A stretch of 64,000 nucleotides of DNA from positions 186,001 through 250,000 of the forward strand of contig CAJNOJ010000040.1 of assembly GCA_905250025.1 (NCBI GenBank), in the 5' to 3' direction. The stretch is from Adineta ricciae (lineage: Eukaryota > Rotifera > Eurotatoria > Adinetida > Adinetidae). A model generated the notes under the pieces. It had not been told where the DNA came from, made no database searches, and saw only the letters and a list, made by a program, of their open reading frames with translations. This document shows, one piece after another, positions 26,401 through 36,901 of the stretch (position 1 is the stretch's first letter; every line of letters starts with the position of its first letter). Made by a program: the position numbers and the translations under genes.

Positions 26401-27764
26401 AATAGTACTATCAGCATCGATATAAAACTAATAAAACTTAATGATATTATCGAATGCAAACGATAAGCATATTCTTTTACGAAATCGACTCTGATTGACA
26501 ATAGCAAAGAAAACGATGATGCTAATGATGATAAGTGCATCGTAGTCGAATTAAATCAACGTCCGTTGTAATCTTTATTCCGAAATCGTTAGTTTACAAA
26601 GACCAATCTTGCTTTTTTTGTTTCTATTTTCTAACACACCGGGTGTCCTCTAATTAAACTGTTGTCTTTTCACCAGAAAACTATCGATTGAGAAGTCATA
26701 TCTACATGTATGTGTGAATGTAAAGAAGGCAAAAACAAAAAATGTGCAGACAGCACAAAAATATTGAAAAATGAGTTATTAAGAATGGAGAGATACATAT
26801 CAGGAAAAAATTTCCTTTCTTATCATTGATAAGTCTCATAATCGGCTTTAGTATTCGACAATGTAGATATTACTCTTTCACATCGCTCTTTTTTTCATCT
26901 ATGATATCAGACTATAAATATCTGCCTAATTCCGCACTGGTAGTCATTAAGTATAACATTTGGAAGTATTTACTATTTGGTTAATTTAGCCATAGTCGAA
27001 GTTCTGGCGATTTATATTCTTTTTTATATTCTGTTTATTTGTTTGTTAATCTATGCAAAAGTTATGATCATCGCTAAACAGCAATAACAACAGCGAAAAT
27101 ATTTTTTTGCGACTTCCAGATAAAATTTGATGACGAAATCTCAATGAAGGACACGTTATAGCATTGACGAATATCTTCTTTTTTCAAGTGACTTTGACAT
27201 TGAAAGGACATAACCGATGAGTGTCAAAGTTATTTCTTTGGTATAAAATCTTTTTTCTGTCTATTTTATACGAGATTTCTTTTCTCCTTTGCTTCCTTTC
27301 TCTTTTCACATCCTCTCTTTCTTCTTCTTCTTCTCCTCCTCTCCCTCTGTTTGCTATTCTCAACGAGAGTTCTTTCGTGTAGTGTCTCGTACAGCATCAT
27401 ACTTAGTCGATGACGATGCCACATACCAGGAACAACAAAGAGGGAGAGAGAGAGAGGAGCGAACAGATAGAAACAGATATGAGCAGCACAATGTATACAT
27501 ATTTGCAAATATTCAGAGAGAGAGAGAGAAAGACAACGCTAAAAGTCGATCTGGAAAAACTCGTTTTTTTCAGATGGGGTAATTAGGTATGTGGTAAGAC
27601 TACGGTCTTAACAAAGTTTCTACTGAATTGTTTTAGATGAATTGCATTAAAAAAAACATAAGGTAGAAATTATTTTTTGGTGTTTCCTTGTGCTGAATCG
27701 AACACAATGTCAAACTTTTGATAAGCGAATCGAGCGATGACACGAAGTTGCTCGTCAATCATCC
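23421..27764. other. Gene-poor 4.3-kb region with GA/CT tracts
   Basis: This is the longest stretch without a supported gene. It begins with the KIF13 3' UTR (AATAAA-like signal near 23912) and ends at the diacylglycerol kinase start. Open frames of 60-100 codons around 25196-25720, 26301-26540 and 27266-27582 are products of purine/pyrimidine-biased sequence, read on both strands as Ser/Phe/Leu or Arg/Glu runs, and have no coherent splice borders. At least six GA or CT dinucleotide tracts occur between 25396 and 27532. The stretch may hold 5' UTR exons or distal regulatory DNA of the kinase gene. Confidence 0.5.
25396..25543. repeat. Paired CT and GA dinucleotide tracts
   Basis: A CT run (about 25396-25410) is followed 109 nt later by a GA run (about 25519-25543). 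Being complementary, they could pair in RNA or in single-stranded DNA. More GA tracts follow at about 26071-26090, 26351-26376, 27437-27458 and 27515-27532. Confidence 0.8.
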
Positions 27765-30700
27765 ATGAATCGATTTGATTGGAATAAACTCTCACCCGAC
27801 GAATTCGAGCGTCTACAAGAATACATATCATGTAAGTTAACTTCGCTTTTCGAAAGACTCTTCGTATCGAATGTCTATATAGATGCACCGAAGAAGGTCA
27901 AAGATGTTGTTGCTATACTTCAACAAGATCCATCTTGGTTAGCTCATCGATATGACGAGGTATATTGTCGAATGTCTATTAACCATACATTTGTTTTGAT
28001 TTTGCCTCTTTTTTCTATGTTTCTAGCAACTAGATTATCAAGGTTTTCGGCAATTTCTTGAATTACTCTTTGATAATTCCGATATACCAGAAGATTTATG
28101 CCGACATCTATTTCTGTCATTTATCAAAAAACCAGCTCTTACTCTGTCAATCGATGCTTCATCACCGATTAATGCTCTTCCACAAATTACTGCCGCGATA
28201 CCGGCAACAGCAAATCCAAATTTATCATTTGGCACACTACCATCGCCGACAAATGTAACAGCAACACCTCTACTACCTTCACCTTCGACTGCTACGTCAA
28301 CACCCAATCGAGCATTTGAAATTGCCGATAAATTACCTAGTCTTTCATTTCTACCCGACAGATTCTTTCGAAGCAAACGAAATCCAGCTAATTTCACGGA
28401 CGAGAACGGTACCAATGGAACGAATGAGAATAAAAATCGAACTGGTAAGACAACTCATGTTTGATTGATAAGAATACACATTCTAATCTAATTTGTAGGT
28501 ATCTGTCATTCAGCTAAGGGAACTCTTATGCGCCGAGGTAATTCCCATGATCAACATTATGATTCATCAGGGAATTCTCGACAATCATCCAGAAAATCTA
28601 ATCCATCAATCCATTCGATCCATTCATTACATAACAATGGTAAAGGCAGAAAGAACTTTCCTTTCCGGATATGATTTACAATTTCGATAAAACTTTTAGT
28701 CATAACCACAGTTACTCCTGACGATCCCTGGGTGATTCGAACATCTTTATCTCAATTGCTGAGCATGATATCTGGTAATGATTCCACACGTGCCAGTCAT
28801 CATCATAACAATCATAATCATAATCAGACAACTGCCCAATCGAGAGTGCAATTAGAGCAAGAGATCGATGTTAAGACAGTACGAATACAATTCAAAGATA
28901 TCATTTGTTATTTTTCCTTACTGGAAGGAGGAACACCTGAACAAAAACTCGAATGTAAATACATCTTATCGTCCGAAGATCGTAAACTGTACGCTTGCTT
29001 TCCTCCTTCGTTTTAGTTATGTTTATGTTATATGATGAAGATAGTAATGGAATATTGGACAAACAGGTTTGCAGAAATCGAATTGAATGAAGCTGATTGT
29101 CAATATTTTCTTGTCTATTAAGGAAACTGATTCGATTGTTAATCAAATGATGAATGTAGCTGAGTATTTGGGTTGGGATGTATCCGAATTAAGACCAGTA
29201 AGATCTAATGAAATTTTTTTCTTAATCGATACATACAAATATGCATATATAAATACAATATTTACGTTTGACTAGATTCTCGAAGCTATGATGAAAGAAA
29301 TCGATTATGACAATGATGGTGCTGTGACGTTAGAAGAATGGAAACGTGGAGGACTAACCACAGTACCTTTACTAGTTCTACTAGGACTGGATTCGGTATG
29401 GATTGCTAGAAATATCAATGAAACGATCGTGTTCGTTGATTTTATTTGTAGAACGTCAAAGACGATGGAACGCACTCATGGAAATTGAAACATTTTAACA
29501 AACCAGCATATTGCAATCTTTGTCTAACAATGCTAGTTGGTTTAGGCAAACAAGGTTTATGTTGTACATGTAAATCGATTTATATTTCGATGATCGTAGA
29601 AGAAGGTGAATTGTTTGACTTTTTCTTTACTGTAGTTTGCCGATATGTTGTGCATGAACGATGTGCGAATCGGGCACCGGCGAACTGCATATCAACGTAT
29701 ATGAAAACACGTAAAGTGGAGACGACAATGTTACATCATTGGATCGAAGGCAATTGCCCAGGAAAGTGAGTAGAATAGATGAAAACACAATTTTCAAAAT
29801 CTTATGAAAATTATCCTTCAAGGTGTGATCGATGCAGAAAATCTATTAAAACGTATAATGGTATCACTGGTCTGCATTGTCGTTGGTGTCAAATGACATT
29901 GCATAATAAATGTGCCTCACAATTAAAGCCTGAATGTACATTGGGTCCAAATCGAGATCATATTATTCCACCTACCTGCATATGTCCAGCTGTTTTAGTA
30001 AGAATCATATGAAAAACGAGTTTCGTCGAGTGAGAGAGAACGATGATTTAGGAACGACCAAAAGCTCTACGAAATGGAAATGGCCTTAAACGGGAAGAAT
30101 CATGTGTCGAAGGATCCATTCAGTCATTTCAAATCAATCCATTACCGAATACACATCCATTGCTGATTTTCATTAATCCAAAGTCCGGCGGCAAGCAAGG
30201 AGAACGGTAAGCATACAACTAAACTTAATTCGATTAGGAAAATTCATTACATGTAATTTTAGTATCATGCGCAAGTTTCAATTTTTATTGAACCCTCGTC
30301 AAGTTTTTAACCTAACCAAGAATGGACCAATGCCTGGGTAAGTTCCATTCAGGCAACTATTTTCTTTATTCGTTTTCGTTCTCTTCATCCAGATTACAAT
30401 TCTTCAAAGATGTTGAAGACTTCCGGGTACTATGTTGTGGTGGCGATGGAACAGGTAAAAACAGCTTACAGTTTCATCACAGTAAATACATCCTTTGCCT
30501 TCTAGTTGGATGGGTACTTGATGTCATGGATAAAGTACCGTTTGTTCGTCGAGCACCGGTGGCTGTTCTCCCTCTAGGTACAGGAAATGATTTAGCTCGA
30601 TGTCTAGCATGGGGTGGTGGATATGAAAATGAAAGCTTAAATAAGATCTTAAAGAAAGTTTCACAAGCACCGGTGATCATGCTTGACCGATGGCAAATCG

Positions 30701-31730
30701 AATTCAGTACACGAACCGATACAGACGAAAAAGGCGATGATATTCCATATAACATAATAAACAATTATTTCTCGATCGGTGTTGTAAGTACTCGAAATGA
30801 CTTCGATGGAAAGTTGATTTTTCATCTCTAGGATGCTTCAATTGCACATCGATTTCATTTAATGCGTGAAAAACATCCGGAAAAATTTAGTAGCAGGTTA
30901 GAATATTCTTACAGTTAATAATGATGATGTCTCAAAGGAAATATTTGATTTTTTCAGGATGAAAAATAGATTATGGTATTTAGAATTCGGCACGTCCGAA
31001 GCGATTTTTTCTACATGTAAAAACTTACATGAAAATATTGATATTATGGTAAGTATTCGTGTATGTTACTCATACTTAGCTATGTATTATCTCATATATG
31101 TAGTGTGATGGTGTTTCACTGGATTTATCGAATGGACCATCTTTAGAAGGCATTGCTTTGTTGAATATTCCGAGTATTTATGGTGGAATTTCCTTATGGG
31201 GTGAAGGCAATCGACATAAAAGTCGTAAAACACCCATCAGTTTCCAGCGCAAAGATTCGTATGTGTCAAAAGCGAATTGACTATTTCATGTTTTTGTTAC
31301 ATTTTCAGGGAATTTTCAACAAGTTCAACGTCAGATATGACATTTGTTTTGCAAGGTAAATCAATCTTGTTCTGATTTAAATAAAATCTCATTTGTTGAA
31401 GATGTGGGCGACAAATTGATCGAAGTAGTTGGTGTTCAATCAGCTATTCATGCTGGTTCGATTTACGCAGGTGTTCGTTCAAGTGCTAAACGTCTCGGTC
31501 AATGCTCATCAGTTGTGATCAGGTTAGGCAAAAGATTTCGTTTGATTTTTGTGTTTTTATTTATCTACTGATGTAATAGAACTCGAAAAAGTTTTCCGAT
31601 GCAAATCGATGGTGAACCTTGGCTTCAACCTCCATGTACAATTTCAATCACGCATAAAAATCAAGTTCCAATGTTAATGGCACCTCGAAAAGAACATCGA
31701 AATAGCCTATGGAGTTTATTTAAAAAATAA
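27765..31730 (+). CDS. Type I diacylglycerol kinase (DGK alpha/beta/gamma class)
   Basis: Twenty-one exons close in frame at 893 aa. Domain order is that of class I DGKs: a recoverin-homology N-terminus ([14 protein letters not shown] ... [12 protein letters not shown]), a long Ser/Pro/Asn-rich linker, two EF hands ([12 protein letters not shown] and [12 protein letters not shown], all calcium ligands present), two C1 zinc fingers ([11 protein letters not shown] ... [26 protein letters not shown] ... HNKC), and the catalytic domain ([58 protein letters not shown]) with accessory domain. The enzyme phosphorylates diacylglycerol to phosphatidic acid and is calcium-controlled. Closest by eye to DGK beta/gamma. 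The start at 27765 matches the family N-terminus. The linker between recoverin-homology and EF hands is longer than in human DGKB (804 aa). Confidence 0.95.
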
Positions 31731-32152
31731 TCACTCGGGATAATTGTGATAATCTGATCATGATGAATAGAAAACACGCACACATACATATGAAACTATG
31801 AAACATCCGTTTCTTTCTTCCTTCGTTCTCCTTGTCATTATCTTCTATTTCTAAACAGTGATGGTTCTAGTCTGATAGATATTATTCTAATTATTAATCT
31901 CAATCACGCGAAAAAACTTTCGATGTGCGCTTGTGTCGTGTGTCATCTTCTGCCGATTAAGTTCGTATCTATGCCAAAGCAGCTTAGCAGTTGGTAGTCT
32001 CTTGATGTGGATTGTGTTGTTTTCCTTTTCATTTTATCTTTTCGAAATTCATTTTATGTATATGTCTTATTGTATTTTTGTTTTCTTCTTCCTCAAAGAA
32101 AAACATACGTACACATGCACACACAGAGATACAAAAAAAAACAACAGTTAAC
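31731..32152. other. Convergent spacer (DGK / Cys-loop channel)
   Basis: Holds the 3' UTRs of two converging genes. Short T-rich open frames are present but nothing coding was recognised. Confidence 0.5.
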
Positions 32153-33962
32153 TCAATGTGGACATGCACGGAAAAGTTGTACAGGATCAGTGGATGATTT
32201 GCGCAAATCAAGTAATTGATTTGGCCCGCTAGTTTTTGATAGTGAATCCAATCGGGCTTGATTTGTTGATTTGAATAAAAGTAAAACACTCAATGGTAAT
32301 AGAATTAGATAGATCATGAAGAGAATTCGATCGATAAACATGGCGATTTCTTTTACGGATCGTCTGTCTTTCGTTTGAGGAGAAAATATCGGATGAGAAA
32401 AGTCTAATGTTGCGCCTGTACGAAGTGAATTTCGTCGTACAAATAAGTTCATCAATGCTTGTCGAAAATATCGAATATCATGAAGTAATTCAATGGCATC
32501 AACATCGGTTTGTTCAGGCAAATTTTCGCGCATATTTCGACGTCTTTTCAGGAATCTCCATCGTTGTTTATTCAGTTCAATTAACGATTTATGAACATTG
32601 AATACAATACTTTTCTTCCGTTTGCGATGTTTTGGTTGAAACGAATACTGATGATGATAATACGTAAAAACAGTAAATGTATTAAATACACACGAGAGAA
32701 AAACGAGAAAGAATATTGCATTGGAATACAATGTTAATGTACAAATGCCTTGTTCAGTTTTGGGAACATAACTTGAAATTAATTGAACATAGAAAACCAA
32801 GGATAAGAGCACACTGACGGTCAGAGCAATTTTCTCTCCACTGTCGGTTGGTAAACAAAATGAAAAGACAGCGAGTGCAGAGATAATAAAAAATGGTACA
32901 ATGATCTTCAGAATATAAAAACGAGAATAACGTACGAGCTCAATATCGATTTGCAACGTACTGAAATCACTCCGATAATAAACGTTGTATAAGTCTAATT
33001 CTTTGATTGCTACATGAGAGATTTCCCATTCGGTCGTTATGTAATTATACAAACGTACGACGTTGTACAAACTGCGTAGTTTTACTTGACTCGAATCGTA
33101 GACGCTCGATTGAAGTTGGATTGAACAATGTTGACGATCAAATGGAAAGTTTCGAACATCGATTTCACAGAATGAAACGAGTTTTTCTTGATAAGACCAA
33201 CGAACATTCCCCGTGCAAACGACGGATATCGGATATTGAAGCTTCAATTCTTTTGTTGATTGTCGCGGCCCATTGATAGCAAGAATATCTGGTGTCCAGA
33301 TTTCATGTGCCGCGAAGAATATTTCCGATCGATTACGTTTAATACACGCTTGTTCAGTCGAATTCCATTGTAAAAGATCATCGCACCATTTCAGATCAAA
33401 GTTGACATTCAACGTGATTACCTTGAATAACAAAATAGATGAGTCGAGAATTGAGTTGTTCAGAAACGAGTAATGACTTGATTATCGAGAGATTATTGCT
33501 CATATGTGAACTATCGAGAAAATCATTATGTCATACCCTGAAGATATATCTCTCTTCGTCGTCTTCTTTTTTATTAGATCGATATATTATTTATCATCGT
33601 TATCTCGTCTCTAGCTAGTCGAGGTTATAAATCATAGTTATCTTTTCACTCAGATAGACAGGTGATGGAAAACTTTGCTCTTGGATCAATGAAATGATAT
33701 CGGTACATGTTTCACTACGATGATTGATCGATAGACAAACCTGCTTTTGCGGATCTAATCCTGCTACTTCAATAATCCCCAGGCCGATCGCTACCGTCGT
33801 TCGACTGCTGTTTTTCGTAAATGGTCTGGTTAAAACATGATCTTCGTAAAGTCTTGCAATTCGATTTCGGTTCTCTTCGATAACACTGTATTTCCTGGCA
33901 TATGTTGTCATTAGTAGAGTAGTTAACATGATTGAACGAAGAAATTCATATGTCGCCGGCAT
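32153..33962 (-). CDS. Orphan Cys-loop ligand-gated channel subunit (nicotinic-like, cation type)
   Basis: Two exons (33962-33741, 33421-32153) give 496 aa. Signal peptide, N-terminal helix with RIARLYEDHVL, ligand-binding domain with WTPDILAING, and the Cys-loop CEIDVRNFPFDRQHC (13 residues between cysteines, FPFD core). Four membrane spans: M1 after YILKIIVPFFIISAL, M2 GEKIALTVSVLLSLVFYVQL, M3, a basic M3-M4 loop (RWRFLKRRRN), M4 IDRILFMIYLILLPLSVLLLF, and an unusual tail of about 45 residues after M4. The GEK start of M2 is typical of cation-selective channels. The paired cysteines of nicotinic alpha subunits are absent from the loop C region (YNVYYRSDFST), so this is a non-alpha or divergent orphan subunit. 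Exon 1 and exon 2 join exactly across QKQ-VITLN; the intron is long (319 nt). Confidence 0.92.
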
Positions 33963-34163
33963 TCTGTGACTATTCTCTTGTGATCAAATGAGATCGATTG
34001 AAGAACTGCAGAAAAAGCTCTTCTAACATTTCCATAATCTCATAAAAAACATGACGGCGTTTGTTCGAACCGAAAGGGTAGCTCCGAGCAGATTGCAAAT
34101 GTAGACAAAAGAGACAAACATATTGTATTCCTATGCTGACAAGCATTCATATTCAGTCTTTTT
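33963..34163. other. Upstream of the orphan channel gene
   Basis: Presumed promoter and 5' UTR of the minus-strand channel gene. Nothing else was recognised. Confidence 0.4.
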
Positions 34164-34600
34164 TTAGATCCCTCTTGCTTTCATTTTCCAGGCGCACATA
34201 ACAGAGTCCAGGATGATTCTCTTTGCTGCATTGCGTTCTCTTTCTTCTAATAAATCATTTCGTAACCGATTCCAATAAAGATATAATTGAATATAATATT
34301 CACTGATGTTCAGAATCTGAAACAAAGAAATACTTCAATCGGGCACTTGTGAAGTCACCTCATAAACAATAGCGTTGTATAATCAAGAGAAATTTTCAAA
34401 TATCCTTCGACAAAAGATAAACTGGATGGACTATTTGCAGAGACTGACTTGCAAGTAAATTCAATTGTACTCTATCTGATTCAATGATCCTTTCACAAAT
34501 TTGATTATTTAATGCAGAATAGTGAAGACGATCGTCCTCGAATAGGAACATGCAAACTTCTTGAAATTCACGGTCATGTAACATATGGTGAAAGATCTCC
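34164..34600 (-). pseudogene. Possible coding relic or fragment, two pieces
   Basis: On the minus strand, 34316-34164 follows a good acceptor (TTTGTTTCAG) and stays open for 50 codons to TAA. Its product is coding-like (LYWNRLRNDLLEERERNAAKR, then a Trp/Lys/Arg-rich end). About 80 nt upstream, 34584-34396 is another 60-codon open piece (MLHDREFQEVCMFLFEDDR ...). I could not join the two in one frame: the sequence between them carries stops and no donor fits. The basic amphipathic end is faintly like calmodulin-binding tails of SK-type channels, but this is not enough for a name. It may be a decayed gene or the tail of a small, unrecognised one. Confidence 0.3.
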
Positions 34601-34775
34601 GCTTGTTTTGATTACAGTATTGAAATGCAACTCTGCGTGGAACACCCATGTATGTAGCCGATCGAATTGTATAGAGCTAATTATATAAATGACATTGTCA
34701 AAATTTTCAAAAGATCGATCAATTGCGTTTTTATTAGATAGACAGAGTAAAATGTACTCGTTAAGTAACTACTAC

Positions 34776-35260
34776 TGAGTGTCTTCGGTATTTTTAGAAA
34801 CCGAAAGATCAACTGTTTCGTTTAAGTAATGAATTAAAATTGTTTCACACGAACTGCTAACTGGAAGCCATCAGAAGAATGAAGTTATTCGCAAGTGTAA
34901 ATAACGACTTCCTTTTGACACATCTGCTCTTTTAAATCATTTCGAATCAATGTAGTCCTTTTTGGTTTGATCAGTGTTGATAATATTCGATACGGAGCGT
35001 TGAACCTCTTATCTGATCTGTCTCTTAATTCAGTGCCGGTACAAACGTGCCAGAAAACCATCAATTGGAACTCATATGCAGATCAGACGCCGGATCTTTT
35101 ACTGGATTGAGCAAACAGACTTGCAATGATCTCGAACGGTTTCTTGCGTATTAAACATAAAAAGAATGTACTGACTGTTGAAAAAAGAATTATTTCAAAT
35201 ACAAGAATTTTCGAAAATTCGGATACGAATTACATTCTGACCTTCGATTTCATAGTGCAC
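34776..35260 (+). pseudogene. Decayed tandem copy of the PL14-like gene
   Basis: From about 34776 the sequence resembles 35716 onward, at a nearly constant offset of about 940 bp. The upstream GTGTCTTCG block matches, then the start codon at 34879 (ATGAAGTTATTC against ATGAAGTTGTTC in the intact gene), the second exon (ATCAATGTAGTCC against ATCAACGTAATTC), the third-exon start (CAGAAAACCATCAATTGG against CAGAAAGCCATCGATTGG), and on through TGCAATGATCTCGAACGG to CTTCGATTTCATAGTG. Stops, a lost donor and a deletion of about 27 nt break the frame, and similarity fades where the palindrome begins. The whole catalytic half is missing. It is a local duplicate, not a separate gene. Confidence 0.8.
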
Positions 35261-35261
35261 T

Positions 35262-35466
35262 CGAGATTGATGTGAAGCCAGCATCAGAAAACGAAAAATC
35301 ATTCAAAACTTTACGTTCAATCGCTTTCCCATTCATAAAAGTATCACCAGTCGATACGGAATATGATTCTGCGTCGAATGAAGTCACTCTCATGGATGGG
35401 AATCCATTTGAACATAAGATTTTGAATGATATTTCGTTTTCTCGTGCTAGCTTCACATCGATATCT
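35262..35466. repeat. Spacerless imperfect palindrome, arms about 100 bp
   Basis: The reverse complement of the right half lines up with the left half around a centre near 35364. The best-matched segments are GATGTGAAGC, GAAAACGAAA and ATCATTCAAAA on the left, found inverted near 35420-35457 on the right. Similarity runs into the centre (TCGATACGGAATATGATTC). Because of this symmetry both strands carry open frames with nearly the same translation (ENEKSFKTLR against ENEISFKILC, ending FTSIS in both), so neither should be taken as a gene. The element could fold into a long hairpin. It could be an inverted duplication, a MITE-like element or a dsRNA source. No target-site duplication or terminal repeats were recognised. 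Confidence 0.85.
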
Positions 35467-35820
35467 TGGTTGACCTCTTCAATAAAGAGTGCATATTTGT
35501 TCTACTCTCTTATAAAATTTGGTTCCTTGTTGAATATTTGTCCACAAACTGATAAAACGATAAACAAACCAATGAAATTAGCCATATTGCTACGTATAAT
35601 AACTAGAAGTACTATCTCATTTTAAAAAAGTCAACCTACTGCAATGCAATTAACAACTCAGCTGAATACACATGCACACACACAGATTAAAAGTGCGGCC
35701 ATTAAAGTATCATTAGGTGTCTTCGATGTTTTAAAGAGAATAAAGGATTAAGTATTTTATATAAATACTAAATTGAAGTTATTCTACACAAATTAATACG
35801 TAAAGGTCGTGATCGAAAAC
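35467..35820. other. Spacer upstream of the PL14-like gene
   Basis: AT-rich sequence carrying a CA-rich stretch (about 35669-35682). Its last about 105 bp are duplicated upstream of the decayed copy at 34776, so the promoter region was part of the tandem duplication. Confidence 0.5.
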
Positions 35821-36860
35821 ATGAAGTTGTTCACAAATATAGGTAATGATTTCTATTCGATAGACTACTTTCATTGTATAACTGTTTCTTTCCAATTAGT
35901 CGCGATCAACGTAATTCTACTCGGATTGCTCAGTGGCTGTAAGATTCCATGTTGAATGTTAGTGTATTATCTAAATGGATCCTTTTTTTGTTAGTATCGG
36001 CACAAATGTATCAGAAAGCCATCGATTGGAATAAATATTCTCATCAGGAAAAGTACACGGATGTTATGGCTAGATCTGACTTCGGATCGGTTACTGGATG
36101 GAATATCAATCGCGCAATGATCTCGAATGGTGCATTACGTATTACGGTTGAGAAAAACGCTCTATCCGGTGCTGGAGGACTTATTTCGAACACAAAACTT
36201 CCTGAAGGTTCGGCGTACGAGTTGGATTTTGATGTTCGATTTCACAGTGAATTCAATTGGAGTCGTGGTGGGAAAGTAGGCTTCGGTCTTGGTATTGGAA
36301 ATGGTAATACTGGTTGTAATTTACCAACTGATGGAGCTGGTGGTACGCTTCGTCTGATGTGGTATAACAATCCCACAACGAAACGAGTCTATTTCCATCC
36401 GTATGTTTATCACTACGGAATGCCTGGACCGTGTGGAAGTAATTTTGGTAAATCTTATCCGGCGACAGGTACGACAGAATGTTGAATTAGTACATTCAAA
36501 TATTTAATTATATCCATTCGTTTTTGTGGCTATAGGTAGTATTGAGAGAGGTAGATGGTATAAAGTTCACATGTATGTGAAATCTAATACTGGATCGAAC
36601 ACTAATGGACATGTACAAATTAAAATCGATGGTGTCGCAGTGATTGATCAAAGTATTCGCTGGACAACAAATGATAGTAGACGACTTATCAATAATCTAT
36701 CGTTTCACACGTAAACAAAGTCTTTCTCGTCACTTAGATCGAACAGGATCTCTTTTTTTCATTCTATAGATTTCGTGGTGGAAAAGGAGATGAATGGAAA
36801 TCGGATAAGGATGGTTATATTTATTATGATAACTTGTCTGTTCGACAAATCAGTAAATAA
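35821..36860 (+). CDS. Secreted polysaccharide lyase family 14-like protein
   Basis: Five exons (35821-35842, 35900-35938, 35995-36468, 36536-36710, 36770-36860) give 266 aa. The two tiny first exons build a clean signal peptide (MKLFTNIVAINVILLGLLSG, cleavage likely near SAQ). The mature part shows the PL14 jelly-roll pattern: YELDFDVRFHSEF, GGKVGFGLGIG, GGTLRLMWYNN, FGKSYPATGSIERGRWYKV, NGHVQIKIDG, FHTFRGG and DGYIYYDNLSV at the end. PL14 members are alginate or glucuronan lyases known from marine gastropods and chlorella viruses, so the likely job is digestion of algal or bacterial polysaccharide outside the cell. Substrate cannot be inferred. Its patchy distribution suggests horizontal acquisition, with introns gained later. 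A decayed copy lies 940 bp upstream. Confidence 0.8.
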
Positions 36861-36901
36861 AAATGACATTTACTGGCTGAACGAATAAATACGAATGGGA
36901 A

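Noticed and set aside
27266..27582. Open frames of 80-97 codons just upstream of the diacylglycerol kinase
   Set aside because: Low-complexity, antisense to each other, no family features; probably leader or regulatory DNA.
35250..35625. Overlapping open frames on both strands (about 68 and 117 codons) that resemble each other
   Set aside because: The resemblance is a consequence of the palindrome; neither has a start context, splice border or known domain.
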